Assembly: GCA_963824105.1 (NCBI GenBank)
Contig: CAWGNN010000011.1
Coordinates: 493,972 to 557,971 of the forward strand
Source: CAWDVB01 sp963824105
GTDB taxonomy: Bacteria; Actinomycetota; Actinomycetes; Propionibacteriales; Nocardioidaceae
Length of the DNA stretch: 64,000 bases
Direction: 5' to 3'
This document shows positions 53,801 to 62,425 of this stretch, piece after piece. Numbering within the stretch: position 1 is the first letter of the stretch; each line of letters begins with the position of its first letter. The translations under genes were made by a program, and so were the position numbers. A model generated the notes under the pieces. That model had not been told where the DNA came from, searched no databases, and saw nothing but the letters and a program-made list of their open reading frames with translations.

Positions 53801-54019
53801 GTGACTACCGCAGTCGCACCCAGTGCGTTTTCCGCGACCGACCGCTGTGACCGTTGCGGCGCGCAGGCATACCTTCGCGTCGAGCTCGACGGGGGCGGTG
53901 AACTCCTCTTCTGCGCTCACCACGCCCGTGAGCACGGAGACAAGCTCCGGGCGATCGCCGTGCAGGTCCACGATGAGACCGACCGGCTGCACCCCAGCGC
54001 GTCCAACGTCTCCGACTGA
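53801..54019 (+). CDS. DUF7455 domain-containing protein
   Basis: A 72-residue zinc-ribbon-like protein common in actinobacteria. Conserved are SATDRCDRCGAQAYLRVEL and GELLFCAHHAREHGDKLRA: CxxC and CxHH ligands for one Zn. Function unknown; strong conservation and a good ribosome site (AAGGAGG, five bases before GTG 53801) suggest high expression. A perfect terminator hairpin follows the stop. Its gene lies just upstream of a divergent parE in this window. Confidence 0.9.
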   Translation: MTTAVAPSAFSATDRCDRCGAQAYLRVELDGGGELLFCAHHAREHGDKLRAIAVQVHDETDRLHPSASNVSD

Positions 54020-54035
54020 CCCACACACTCTCTGC

Positions 54036-54066
54036 GAACGGGGTCCCGATTCACGGGACCCCGTTC
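54036..54066 (+). terminator. Intrinsic-type terminator after DUF7455
   Basis: A perfect 13-bp stem (GAACGGGGTCCCG and its complement) with a 5-nt loop ATTCA, followed by TGTAT. It lies 16 bp after the DUF7455 stop. The stem is far stronger than needed and the short T-rich tail is typical of high-GC actinobacterial terminators. Confidence 0.85.
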
Positions 54067-54108
54067 TGTATGCCCTGACCGGGCCCTGAACTAGGATCGA
54101 CTCCCGCC

Positions 54109-54945
54109 ATGACCGTCGCCTTCGCCCTGCTCGCTGCCATCGGGTACGGCGCCTCGGACTTCCTCGGCGGGTTCGGATCACGACGCTCACCCGGGTTCAG
54201 CATCGCCGTCGCCGGCCAAGTCATGGCCGCTCTCGCCACGTGCGTAGCGGCCCTCCTGACCGGATGGGGCTCGGATGCACCGTCGCTGTGGTGGGGCGTC
54301 CTGGCCGGCATCGGCAGCGGGGTCGGCATCGGCTTCCTCTACCGGGGGCTGGCGGCCGGGAGAATGGGCGTCATCGCGCCGGTATCGGCCGTCGGCTCCG
54401 CCCTGCTTCCCGTGCTCGTGGGCGTCCTGACCGGTGAGCGTCCCGGCCCCTGGGTGTGGCTCGGAGTCGCAGTGGCGCTCCCCGGTGTGTGGCTGGTCGC
54501 CTCCGGCACCGACGAGGCGGAGCCGAGCGAGTCCCCCGGCCGTGCGCTGCTCGACGGCGCGATCGCCGGACTGGGTTTCGGCGTCTTCTTCGTCGCGATC
54601 GGCCAGGTCCCCTCCGGTGCGGGTCTGACTCCCCTGGCCGTGTCGCAGTCGGTCGGGCTGTTCACGATCCTCGGGCTCGCAGTGATGACCCGGTCGGCCT
54701 GGCTGCCCCGGACTCGCGCGGCCTCCTGGGGCGTGGCGGCCGGAGCGATAGGTGCTGCCTCGTCCGGGTCCTTCATGCTGGCCAGCCAGTCGGGGCTGCT
54801 CACCGTGGCTGGGGTCCTGTCCGCGCTCTATCCGGCCGTGACGGTGATCCTCGCGGTAGCCCTTCTGAGGGAGCGGGTACACCGGCTCCAGGCATTGGGT
54901 CTGGCGATGTGCGTCGTATCGGTGGCCCTGGTGGCGACCGGCTGA
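54109..54945 (+). CDS. EamA/DMT family transporter
   Basis: A 278-residue membrane protein with ten predicted helices in two EamA repeats. The start TVAFALLAAIGYGASDFLGG, the helix pair RMGVIAPVSAVGSALLPVLV with LTGERPGPWVWLGVAV, and the C-terminal VAGVLSALYPAVTVILAVAL followed by RERVHRLQALG are typical. Substrate unknown (amino acids or metabolites in relatives). ATG 54109 follows TAGGAT (54092-54097) by 11 nt with no ribosome site. It starts 42 bp after the DUF7455 terminator and converges on the serine-hydrolase gene. Confidence 0.9.
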   Translation: MTVAFALLAAIGYGASDFLGGFGSRRSPGFSIAVAGQVMAALATCVAALLTGWGSDAPSLWWGVLAGIGSGVGIGFLYRGLAAGRMGVIAPVSAVGSALLPVLVGVLTGERPGPWVWLGVAVALPGVWLVASGTDEAEPSESPGRALLDGAIAGLGFGVFFVAIGQVPSGAGLTPLAVSQSVGLFTILGLAVMTRSAWLPRTRAASWGVAAGAIGAASSGSFMLASQSGLLTVAGVLSALYPAVTVILAVALLRERVHRLQALGLAMCVVSVALVATG

Positions 54946-55015
54946 CGGAGGCTGGAGGTAGCTGAATCTCAGCGATGCCGCCCTCGGCCCGTTCCGTCCC
55001 TCGTCGGGGACCGTC

Positions 55016-56464
55016 CTACTTGGGGAGGGCGGCGACCACGTCGGAGATGAACTGGCACTCGTCGAACTGGTCGCTGTTGAACGTCCACCCGAGCCGGGTG
55101 ATGACGGCATGCCGTGACGGGATCGCGGCGACCATCTGGCCCCAGTGACCCTCCATCAGGAGGGTGTCCGCGGGCACCCCGGGGTAGGCGTTGCACTCGC
55201 CTCCCACGGGCGCGCCGGGGAGCCATACTCCCGCGCCGTAGCCGTGACCCTCGCCGTCAGCCATCGCCGGCGTGGACGTGATCTTTGCGTAGGCGGCCGG
55301 CAGTACCTGCACACCGCGCCACGTGCCCCCGTTGAGCATCAGCTCACCCAGCCGCGTCCAGTCGCCGGTGCTCGCCCAGAGGTAGGAAGACGCCACCCAG
55401 TTGCCCGAGGTGTCGGTCTCCAGTACGGCCGAGTGGATGCCCAGCGGGTCGAACAGCGCCTTTTGGGGGTAGGCCCAGTACGCGGCGTCGGACGGGAACT
55501 GTGCCCGCACCACGGCCGACAGGATGTTGTAGTCGGAGCTGAGGTACTCCCAGTAGCTTCCCGGCGCGTGGTCCACGGGATGGTCGGCGCTCCAAGCGGC
55601 CATGTCGTGCGCACCGTAGAGCATCTGCACGACGTCCCCCGTGGGGTCGTAGCTCTCGTCGATCGCCAGTCCCGCACGCATGTAGAGCAGGTCGGCAACG
55701 GTGATCTTGGCACGGTCGTCCCCGCGCCAAGACTGGACCCACGGGGGCTCGGTGCCGCTCGGAAATGCGTCCACCACAGGGGTGTCGAGTGCCAGTCCCG
55801 CCTCGTGGAACTTCTTGATCGCCAGCATGGCGACCACCGACTTGGTCATCGACCACCCGTGGAGTGCGGTCCCCGGGGCGAGCCCCTCCCCGTCCTTGAG
55901 CACGAGGAGCTTGCCGTTCTGCACCACTGAGACCCCGCGGGCGTTGGCCAGGCTCGGGTCGCCGGATCCGACGAAAGCCCCCTGCACAACCCGGTTCAGA
56001 GCGCTCAGATCCTCGCTCTTGGGGGCGGTCACTCCGTCGCCGGCCGGCCAGTGCGATGTCGAGGCGGACACCGCGTATGGCTCAGCCGTCGGGTCAGGTG
56101 GCAGATCCAGGATGCACCCACGGCCCGACTGAAGAGTCGCCGTGCGGGACCAGATCCACAGGAACCGCGCGGTCACACTGTGATCGGCATCGTTCCGGCT
56201 TGCCGTGATCGCCTTGAGGAAGGGGCTGGCCGGGTAGACGTCGGCGTTGAGCAGGTCGCTGACCGAGGCGTCGCGCCCCCCGACGTAGGCCGCGGAGCAG
56301 ACACTCTCCGCCGCCATGCCGGCTGCGTTCGACGGAATGTGGAAGAAGATCAGCGCGCCGAACACGGCTCCCACCAGCACCACCAAGAGCCCGAACAGGC
56401 TCCAGAGGGTCCGCCGCAACCATCGCCTCTTGCGTGGCGGCTTGGCCTCAGTCGAGGTAGTCAC
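55016..56464 (-). CDS. Serine hydrolase (beta-lactamase/transpeptidase-like fold)
   Basis: A 482-residue protein. An N-terminal basic stretch and one membrane helix (SLFGLLVVLVGAVFGALIFF) anchor it, with the enzyme domain outside. Class C-like motifs are SMTK (in GWSMTKSVVAMLAIKK) and Tyr-Asn in SSDYNILS, with a third region GEGHGYGAGVWLPG. Four or more Cys in the exported part may form disulfides. It is probably an esterase or peptidase; activity is unproven. GTG 56464 lies within the last codons of sigA (17-bp overlap), so translation is coupled to the sigma factor. Confidence 0.87.
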   Translation of the reverse strand: MTTSTEAKPPRKRRWLRRTLWSLFGLLVVLVGAVFGALIFFHIPSNAAGMAAESVCSAAYVGGRDASVSDLLNADVYPASPFLKAITASRNDADHSVTARFLWIWSRTATLQSGRGCILDLPPDPTAEPYAVSASTSHWPAGDGVTAPKSEDLSALNRVVQGAFVGSGDPSLANARGVSVVQNGKLLVLKDGEGLAPGTALHGWSMTKSVVAMLAIKKFHEAGLALDTPVVDAFPSGTEPPWVQSWRGDDRAKITVADLLYMRAGLAIDESYDPTGDVVQMLYGAHDMAAWSADHPVDHAPGSYWEYLSSDYNILSAVVRAQFPSDAAYWAYPQKALFDPLGIHSAVLETDTSGNWVASSYLWASTGDWTRLGELMLNGGTWRGVQVLPAAYAKITSTPAMADGEGHGYGAGVWLPGAPVGGECNAYPGVPADTLLMEGHWGQMVAAIPSRHAVITRLGWTFNSDQFDECQFISDVVAALPK

Positions 56465-58040
56465 GGAGCACTTGCGACCGCGAGGGGTGCCGGAGCTTCG
56501 ACATGGTCTTGGACTCGATCTGGCGGATCCGCTCGCGGGTCACGCCGTAGACCTTGCCGATCTCGTCGAGGGTCTTGGGCTGGCCGTCGGTCAGTCCGAA
56601 CCGCATCGACACCACCCCCGCCTCGCGTTCTGACAGCGTGTCCAGCACGGCGTGAAGCTGCTCCTGGAGCAGGGTGAACGAGACTGCGTCCGCGGGGACG
56701 ATCGCCTCGGAGTCCTCGATCAGGTCACCGAACTCGCTGTCGCCGTCCTCACCCAGGGGCGTGTGCAAGGAGATCGGCTCGCGGCCGTACTTCTGCACCT
56801 CGATGACCTTCTCGGGGGTCATGTCGAGCTCCTTGGCGAGCTCCTCCGGAGTCGGCTCCCGGCCGAGGTCCTGCAGCATCTGGCGCTGGACGCGGGCGAG
56901 CTTGTTGATCACCTCGACCATGTGGACGGGGATGCGGATGGTGCGGGCCTGGTCGGCCATCGCGCGAGTGATCGCCTGCCGGATCCACCAGGTGGCGTAC
57001 GTGGAGAACTTGTAGCCCTTGGTGTAGTCGAACTTCTCGACCGCACGGATCAGACCGAGGTTGCCCTCCTGGATCAGATCGAGGAACAGCATGCCGCGGC
57101 CTGTGTAGCGCTTGGCCAGCGAGACCACGAGTCGCAGGTTCGCCTCGAGGAGGTGGTTCTTGGCCCGACCGCCGTCCTGGGAGATCCACTCCAGCTCTTC
57201 GGTCATCTTCGGCGAGATCTTGGTGCCCTTGTTGAGCTTCTCCTCCCCGAAGAGGCCGGCCTCGATCCGCTTGGCGAGCTCGACCTCCATCTCGGCGTTC
57301 AGCAGCGGCACCTTGCCGATCTGCTTGAGGTAGTCCTTGACCGGGTCCGCGGTGGCGCCGGCCACGGTCACCTGCTGCTCGGGGGCGTCGTCCTCGTCGG
57401 AGGCGGAGATGACGTAGCCCTTCTCCTCGTCCTCCTTGATCGACGGGTCGGTGGCCAGGTCCTTCTCGAACTGATCGTCCGGGATATCCGGCAGCACCTT
57501 CTTGCCGTCCGGCCCGATCACCACCTCGGCGGCCCCGTCCTCAACCGCCGCGGGAGCCGGCGACTCCTTGGCTGCGGTCTTCTTCGCCGCGGTCTTCTTC
57601 GCCGCGGTCTTCTTGGCGGGAGACTTGTTCTCCGTCTCGCTCGCAGTTGCTTCCTTCGTCGAGGTGCTCTTCGCCGGAGCCTTCTTCGCGGCAGCCTTCT
57701 TCGCCGGAGCCTTCTTCGCGGCAGCCTTCTTCGCCGGAGCCTTGGTCGCGGCAGCCGTGGTCTTCTTCGCCGGAGCCTTCTTGGCCGGGCTCTTGGCGGC
57801 CGTCTTCTTCGCGGCGGCGGCGGCGCGGCGGCCCCCTTCACCGGAGACCGACACGGCGACCCCGTGGTCGGTCAGCAGGCGCAAGAGATCGCGCATCTCA
57901 GCCGGCGTCAGGTCGGCCCCGACGGCGGCCTCGCGCAGTTGGTCATCGGTGATCTCGCCGGTCGCACGCGCCGCGCCGACCGTTGCGGAGATTCCGGGGA
58001 GGGCAAGAAGTCGATCCTGCTTCGACCTGCTCAGTGACAC
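56448..58040 (-). CDS. sigA: Principal RNA polymerase sigma factor (SigA/HrdB)
   Basis: A 530-residue group 1 sigma-70 factor. Residues 1-70 form a region 1.1-like helical part; residues about 75-165 are Lys/Ala/Pro repeats (KKAPAKK, KKAAAKK) as in HrdB. Region 2 reads LLEANLRLVVSLAKRYTGRG then KGYKFSTYATWWIRQAITRA; region 3 follows; region 4 has SEREAGVVSMRFGLTDGQPK and YGVTRERIRQIESKTMSKLR. GTG 58040 has GGAGAGGGAG upstream. A TTGACG hexamer in its leader is a possible -35. Its final 17 bp overlap the serine-hydrolase gene. Confidence 0.97.
   Translation of the reverse strand: MSLSRSKQDRLLALPGISATVGAARATGEITDDQLREAAVGADLTPAEMRDLLRLLTDHGVAVSVSGEGGRRAAAAAKKTAAKSPAKKAPAKKTTAAATKAPAKKAAAKKAPAKKAAAKKAPAKSTSTKEATASETENKSPAKKTAAKKTAAKKTAAKESPAPAAVEDGAAEVVIGPDGKKVLPDIPDDQFEKDLATDPSIKEDEEKGYVISASDEDDAPEQQVTVAGATADPVKDYLKQIGKVPLLNAEMEVELAKRIEAGLFGEEKLNKGTKISPKMTEELEWISQDGGRAKNHLLEANLRLVVSLAKRYTGRGMLFLDLIQEGNLGLIRAVEKFDYTKGYKFSTYATWWIRQAITRAMADQARTIRIPVHMVEVINKLARVQRQMLQDLGREPTPEELAKELDMTPEKVIEVQKYGREPISLHTPLGEDGDSEFGDLIEDSEAIVPADAVSFTLLQEQLHAVLDTLSEREAGVVSMRFGLTDGQPKTLDEIGKVYGVTRERIRQIESKTMSKLRHPSRSQVLRDYLD
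57574..57756. repeat. Tandem repeats in the Lys/Ala-rich segment of sigA
   Basis: On the plus strand there are three copies of GCGGTCTTCTTCGCC (57574-57618) and three 30-bp units beginning TTCTTCGCCGGAGCC (57667-57756), the last with two changes. Repeat periods are multiples of 3, so changes in copy number would only lengthen or shorten the disordered N-terminal region of SigA. Confidence 0.85.
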
Positions 58041-58204
58041 GGACTCCCTCTCCTATGAAGCGAATCGAGGGCGCAAAAGGGCCCGTTGGCGTCAAGAGAC
58101 GCGAGTGACATTGTGGCACGTCCGCAAAGCCGCGCGACACCTGCCCCGCCGCGTGTCGCTCAACGCACGGACATCCGGCCCGGCGTCCCACCTAGGATCG
58201 CCCC

Positions 58205-58894
58205 ATGCGCAAGATCGGACTGCTCGGGGGGATGAGTTGGGAGAGCACGGCCCTCTACTACGAACTGATCAACCGCGAGGTGAGGGATCGACTGGGCGGC
58301 CTGCACTCCGCTCGCTGTGTCCTCGCGTCGGTCGACTTCCACGACATTGAGCACCTCCAGCGCACCGGTGACTGGCACGAGGCCGCGCAGCGCCTGGCCG
58401 AGGAAGCTCTCGCACTGCAGAAAGCGGGGGCGGAGTGCCTGCTCCTGTGCACCAACACGATGCACAAGGTCGCCGGTGAGATCAGCGAGGCCATCGACAT
58501 CCCGCTGCTGCACCTGGCCGACGTCACCGCCGGGGCCGTTCGGGCGGCAGGGCTCAGCCGCGTGGCTCTGCTGGGTACGCGGTTCACCATGGAGGAGAAC
58601 TTCTACCTCGGCCGGCTGGCCTGGGGGTACGTCGAAGGGGTGGTGCCGGAGGAGCCTGACCGCCTGATCGTCGACGACATCATCTACGGCGAGCTCGTGG
58701 TCGGCCAGATCCGCGAGGAGTCGCGCGCCGAACTCCGTCGGATCATCGAGGGGCTCGTGGAGGAAGGCTGCGAAGGCGTGATCCTCGGATGCACCGAGAT
58801 CGAGCTGTTGATCGGCCCGGATGACGTCGAGGTTCCCGTCTTCGCGACCACGGCGCTCCACGCTCGAGCAGCCGTGGACTTCGCCCTGGCCTGA
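58205..58894 (+). CDS. Aspartate/glutamate racemase family protein
   Basis: A 229-residue PLP-independent racemase. Catalytic Cys residues are in LLLCTNTMHKVAG and VILGCTEIELLIG; GLLGGMSWESTALYY is the typical start. It interconverts L- and D-aspartate or a related amino acid. ATG 58205 has TAGGAT (58193-58198) six bases upstream, a textbook leaderless layout. It is divergent from sigA over 164 bp. YgeA-like broad-specificity members have the same motifs, so the substrate is open. Confidence 0.9.
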   Translation: MRKIGLLGGMSWESTALYYELINREVRDRLGGLHSARCVLASVDFHDIEHLQRTGDWHEAAQRLAEEALALQKAGAECLLLCTNTMHKVAGEISEAIDIPLLHLADVTAGAVRAAGLSRVALLGTRFTMEENFYLGRLAWGYVEGVVPEEPDRLIVDDIIYGELVVGQIREESRAELRRIIEGLVEEGCEGVILGCTEIELLIGPDDVEVPVFATTALHARAAVDFALA

Positions 58895-58910
58895 CCGACT
58901 CCGCTAGATC

Positions 58911-59315
58911 TCAGTCAGAGGACTTGACTGCCAGGACCGGACATTCGGCATCGAGCAGGATCCGCTGTGCATTGCTGCCGAGGATGAGCTTGCCTACGGG
59001 GGTCCGGCGCCGCAGCCCGATGACGATGAACTCGGCGCGTGTCTCGACGGCGATGCCGATGAGATCCTCGGCCGGGTCCTTGCCGCGCACCATCTGACGC
59101 ACCTCGAACTCGACACCCGCCGCCTTCAGTCGGCCGCTGACCGACTCGAGCTTGTCGGCGGTCTCGGACGCATCCTCGTCGTCGAAAGACTCGCCCCCGC
59201 GGTGGGAGTTGACCACTACCAGCGACGCGTTGCGCAGCTTGGCTTCTTCAATCGCCCTGGCCAGCGCAGCGTCACCCTCGGGCTTGGGCACATAGCCCAC
59301 CACGATCGTTGTCAC
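58911..59315 (-). CDS. Universal stress protein (UspA family)
   Basis: A 134-residue USP-fold protein. The ATP-binding pattern G-x2-G-x9-G-[S/T] is met by GLRRRTPVGKLILGSNAQRI. The N-terminal TTIVVGYVPKPEGDAALARA is the first strand-helix. Such proteins bind ATP and rise under stress in actinobacteria. GTG 59315 has AAAGGAG upstream at 9 nt. It is divergent from the 59408 gene; 92 bp separate them. Confidence 0.92.
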   Translation of the reverse strand: MTTIVVGYVPKPEGDAALARAIEEAKLRNASLVVVNSHRGGESFDDEDASETADKLESVSGRLKAAGVEFEVRQMVRGKDPAEDLIGIAVETRAEFIVIGLRRRTPVGKLILGSNAQRILLDAECPVLAVKSSD

Positions 59316-59373
59316 GTCTTCTGACTCCTTTCCTTACGGGGACGCTATCGCAGGTAAGGCTGTGGATGACACC

Positions 59374-59401
59374 TTGACGGGCGATCCATGTCGGGCACAG
59401 T
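59374..59401 (+). promoter_or_regulatory. SigA-type promoter for the 59408 gene
   Basis: TTGACG (59374-59379) and CACAGT (59396-59401) are 16 bp apart, and ATG 59408 follows the -10 after six bases. It is the clearest -35/-10 pair in the window and predicts a leaderless mRNA. Confidence 0.65.
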
Positions 59402-59407
59402 GGGCCC

Positions 59408-59800
59408 ATGTCGACCGAAGCCGCATTGCGCCTGGAGGTCGGGAGGTTCCGGCGCGGGGAGCACCGGCGCCGGTTCCCCGTCCGACTCTCCCTCGGTGAG
59501 CTCGCCGGAGACCGGGTCGATGCCGAGGTGCCGAGCGAGCCGGACGCGCAGCTCAGTCTCGACCTCGCCCTCGTGCTCGCCGAGCAGATCCCGGCGGAGG
59601 CCTGGGACGGTCTCGCCTGGTGGGTGACTCGCCCCGGCGTCCCCGACCTCCACGAGATGGACAACCGCTGGATCGCGGCGACGTCGATGGCCGCTGGGGT
59701 GCTCGCCCGGGACCCGCTCCCCCTTTATGTGATCACCCGCACCGGATGGCTCGACCCGAGGTCGGGATCGGCCCGCCGATGGGTTCGGCTGCGCCTGTGA
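59408..59800 (+). CDS. Conserved hypothetical actinobacterial protein
   Basis: A 130-residue protein with no named family that I recognise. It is Arg-rich at the start (RLEVGRFRRGEHRRRFPVRL), then has a helical middle (LALVLAEQIPAEAWDGLAWW) and WVTRPGVPDLHEMDNRWIAA near the end. There is no signal peptide, membrane helix or Cys pair. Codon usage is normal, and a good -35/-10 pair supports expression. Its stop is 10 bp from the convergent GCS2-family gene. Confidence 0.8.
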   Translation: MSTEAALRLEVGRFRRGEHRRRFPVRLSLGELAGDRVDAEVPSEPDAQLSLDLALVLAEQIPAEAWDGLAWWVTRPGVPDLHEMDNRWIAATSMAAGVLARDPLPLYVITRTGWLDPRSGSARRWVRLRL

Positions 59801-59809
59801 CTGTCCCGC

Positions 59810-61285
59810 TCAGCCCCGATCCCAGTCCGCGACCGGGATGTTGGCATGCATGTGCTCGCGATAGTCGGCATTTGCCGCGCGCAGCGCGGTCTCCTGGGAG
59901 TCGCCGGCAGCGGTCTGGGCGTCAACCCGGTCCACCCACCAGGCCGACGCAGTCGCCCGAGGGGCACAGCGCCCCTCGATGACCCCGGTCAGACGGTCGA
60001 TGTCCGGCTCGTCGACTCCCCACGACCTCAACCCGTCGACGGCGCGAGCCAGCAGATGGGATCGGATCAGGTCGGTCGCCTTGATCTGCCCGAACTCCGG
60101 CCAGAAGACCTCGGCATCCTCCCCCCAGAGAGCCGCAGCCCTGAAGTTGGACCGCGCCACGGAGAACGGGACCTGCTCCCACACCGGCGACTCGTCCTCC
60201 CGGAACGCCCTCACGAGGCCCACGTAGAACGCGGCATTGGCGATCGTGTCGACCACTGTCGGCCCCGACGGCAGGCAGCGGTTCTCGATGCGCAGGTGTG
60301 GGACCCCGTTGGTGACGTCGTAGACGGGACGGTTCCAGCGGTAGACGGTCCCGTTATGGAGCCGCATCTCCCGCAGGGTCGGCACCAGTCCGGCATCCAG
60401 CTCGGCCAGCGGGTCGTCGTCGTAGAGGACGGGGAGGATCGGCTCGAAGCACCGGAGATTCTCGTCGAACAGCTCTTGGGCGGACCCGATCCAGTCGTGT
60501 CCGAACCACACCCGGACGAGGTCTCCGCGGTGTCGCTTCTCGGCATTGCGTGAGTCGATGGCCTGTTCGAAGAGAGGGATCCGGGTCTCCGCCCAGAGTC
60601 GCTTCCCCACGAAGTACGGCGAGTTGGCTCCGATCGCGACCTGGAGCGCCGCCACCGCCTGAGCGGCGTTCCAGGAGGCCGCGAACTCCCCCGGCGTGAC
60701 CTGGAGATGGATCTGGGTGCTGGTGCAGGCGGCCTCCGGGATGATCGACTCCGCCGACATCCGCAGGTGGTCATGGCCCTCGATCTCGATGAGGAATTCC
60801 TCGCCACGCAGCCGCCGCAGCTCCTCGCTCAACAGGCGGTAGCGGGGGTTGGAGCTGATCGCCTTGTCGTCGAGGTGTTCCTCGCCCAAGGTCGGGAGGA
60901 TGCCGACCGAGACCAGGTGCGAGCCGATCGACGCGGCACGCTCCTCCGCCTGATTCAGGCTCTGCTGGAGCTGAGCCTCCATCCTCGACAGCCCGCTGCC
61001 CGACAACAGCTGTGGGGAAACGTTGGTCTCAATGTTGAATCGACCCAGCTCGGTCTGGAACTCCGGATCGGCGATCGCCTCCAATACCTCCGAGTTGGTG
61101 AAGGTCGGTCGTTCGGTCTCGTCGACCAGAGAGAACTCCATCTCCAGCCCGAACTTGGCAGGCGACTCGTCGAAGGCCAGGTCGACCAGCATCCGGTCGA
61201 GGGCCTGGATGCATGCCGCGAGCTTCTCCTGGTAACGGGCGCGGCCCGCAGCAGTGAACTCCTGATCGGCGATGTCCTCACCCAT
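59810..61285 (-). CDS. Glutamate-cysteine ligase family 2 protein (carboxylate-amine ligase)
   Basis: A 491-residue GCS2-fold ATP-dependent ligase. Recognisable are AKFGLEMEFSLVDETERPTF (the early G-x-E-x-E motif), FNIETNVSPQLLSGSG, EAACTSTQIHLQVTPGEFAA and HLRIENRCLPSGPTVVDTIA. EgtA-type (ergothioneine) and YbdK-type enzymes share this fold; without egtBCD nearby I keep a general call. ATG 61285 has CATACT (61292-61297) six bases upstream. The reading frame continues upstream only as shadow of DUF4192. DUF4192 follows upstream on the same strand after 19 bp. Confidence 0.88.
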   Translation of the reverse strand: MGEDIADQEFTAAGRARYQEKLAACIQALDRMLVDLAFDESPAKFGLEMEFSLVDETERPTFTNSEVLEAIADPEFQTELGRFNIETNVSPQLLSGSGLSRMEAQLQQSLNQAEERAASIGSHLVSVGILPTLGEEHLDDKAISSNPRYRLLSEELRRLRGEEFLIEIEGHDHLRMSAESIIPEAACTSTQIHLQVTPGEFAASWNAAQAVAALQVAIGANSPYFVGKRLWAETRIPLFEQAIDSRNAEKRHRGDLVRVWFGHDWIGSAQELFDENLRCFEPILPVLYDDDPLAELDAGLVPTLREMRLHNGTVYRWNRPVYDVTNGVPHLRIENRCLPSGPTVVDTIANAAFYVGLVRAFREDESPVWEQVPFSVARSNFRAAALWGEDAEVFWPEFGQIKATDLIRSHLLARAVDGLRSWGVDEPDIDRLTGVIEGRCAPRATASAWWVDRVDAQTAAGDSQETALRAANADYREHMHANIPVADWDRG

Positions 61286-61304
61286 CGGCCCAGTATGGGC
61301 GTAA

Positions 61305-62276
61305 TCAGACTGTCTGTGGGCCTGTCGTTCCAAGAGTCGGCGAGTCCCAGGCGCTCGGGGGCACGGCTGCCTCCAGGGCTTGGGCGACCAACGACGCCAG
61401 CGTGTGGTCGGGCTCGACGGTGCGAACCAGATCCACCGCGCACCAGGCGAGAGCTCCATCCCCCGACAACCAGGAGGCGAAGGCGAGCAGCCCGGCGGGC
61501 TCCGCGACCAGGTCGTCGGGTGTCGCCCGGACGATCTCCTTGAGCCGCCGGCGCCAGTCGGCCGCTGTGGCTCGGTCCATCGCCAGCCACAAGCCGTCGC
61601 GGATCTCCCGGACGCCCAGATCGAGCGCGAGCCTGGCGATCTCGTCCGGCGAGAGCCGATCCTCGCCGACAACCCGCTCCAGAGCCCAGCCGAGCTCGTC
61701 GGAACCATCCACGGAGGCACCGCCGGCACCCTGCGCGAGCACCCTCTGCACTGCCTGCGCAAGCGCGCGCTCGGTCGAGGTGACCAACTCGGTCGGCCCA
61801 CGCAGCGACAAGGCCAGCTCGGCACGGTCGCGGTAGATCTCCCGGTCCAGGAAGCGGCACTCCAGGACGAAGGGATGGCCGGTGAGGTCGTACTCGAAGC
61901 CCTCGCCGCCGAACGGGTCTCCTGCTCGGTACCAGCGCCCCGCATGCTCGCGAACAGCGAGATCGACGTCGATGCCGCGGGTGCCCAGCTGCTCGGCCAG
62001 AGCGGCGGTCATCGCGTCGCACAGGTGCCGGTCACCGGAGTAGGTGACGATGATCGCCTCCTGTGCCTGGTTCACGGTCGCGGCCTCGGCCAAGTGCTCG
62101 GCGAGGGCGAGCACTTCCTCCTGATCCAGCGGCAGGTCGGCTCGAGCGTGGAAGGAGGCGGCAGCGGTCCTGGTCACCATGACCACGGAGTCGCTGGGTT
62201 GGAATCCGAGAACGGAGACGACCAGAGCAAGAACGTCCTCGGGCGTGCGGACGGTGAGAGTGCGAGGTGTTGTCAT
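61305..62276 (-). CDS. DUF4192 domain-containing protein
   Basis: A 323-residue actinobacterial protein of unknown function. Conserved parts are TVRTPEDVLALVVSVLGFQP, SDSVVMVTRTAAASFHARAD, EAIIVTYSGDRHLCDAMTAA and DGLWLAMDRATAADWRRRLK. ATG 62276 has GGCGAAGG seven bases upstream. It is divergent from dinB across 149 bp, an arrangement seen near other DNA-replication genes, but no function follows from that. Confidence 0.88.
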   Translation of the reverse strand: MTTPRTLTVRTPEDVLALVVSVLGFQPSDSVVMVTRTAAASFHARADLPLDQEEVLALAEHLAEAATVNQAQEAIIVTYSGDRHLCDAMTAALAEQLGTRGIDVDLAVREHAGRWYRAGDPFGGEGFEYDLTGHPFVLECRFLDREIYRDRAELALSLRGPTELVTSTERALAQAVQRVLAQGAGGASVDGSDELGWALERVVGEDRLSPDEIARLALDLGVREIRDGLWLAMDRATAADWRRRLKEIVRATPDDLVAEPAGLLAFASWLSGDGALAWCAVDLVRTVEPDHTLASLVAQALEAAVPPSAWDSPTLGTTGPQTV

Positions 62277-62425
62277 GGGCCGACCTTCGCCGGAGCCACG
62301 GACGTCCGGTGCGGGCGCCGCGAATCGGTGCCGGCGACACGACGGTGGCGCCTCTGGGGACGAATACCGGCCTACCCGGAAGCCGCCGGGAGGACGCGGG
62401 GCAACGGCTGCGGGATGATCGGGCT

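Noticed and set aside
57574..57756. Regular repeats that could suggest a CRISPR-like array
   Set aside because: There are no unique spacers; the repeats are in-frame coding sequence of the sigA Lys/Ala-rich segment.
62281..62425. Possible LexA box upstream of dinB
   Set aside because: No TCGAAC-N4-GTTCGA-like dyad was found in the dinB/DUF4192 gap.
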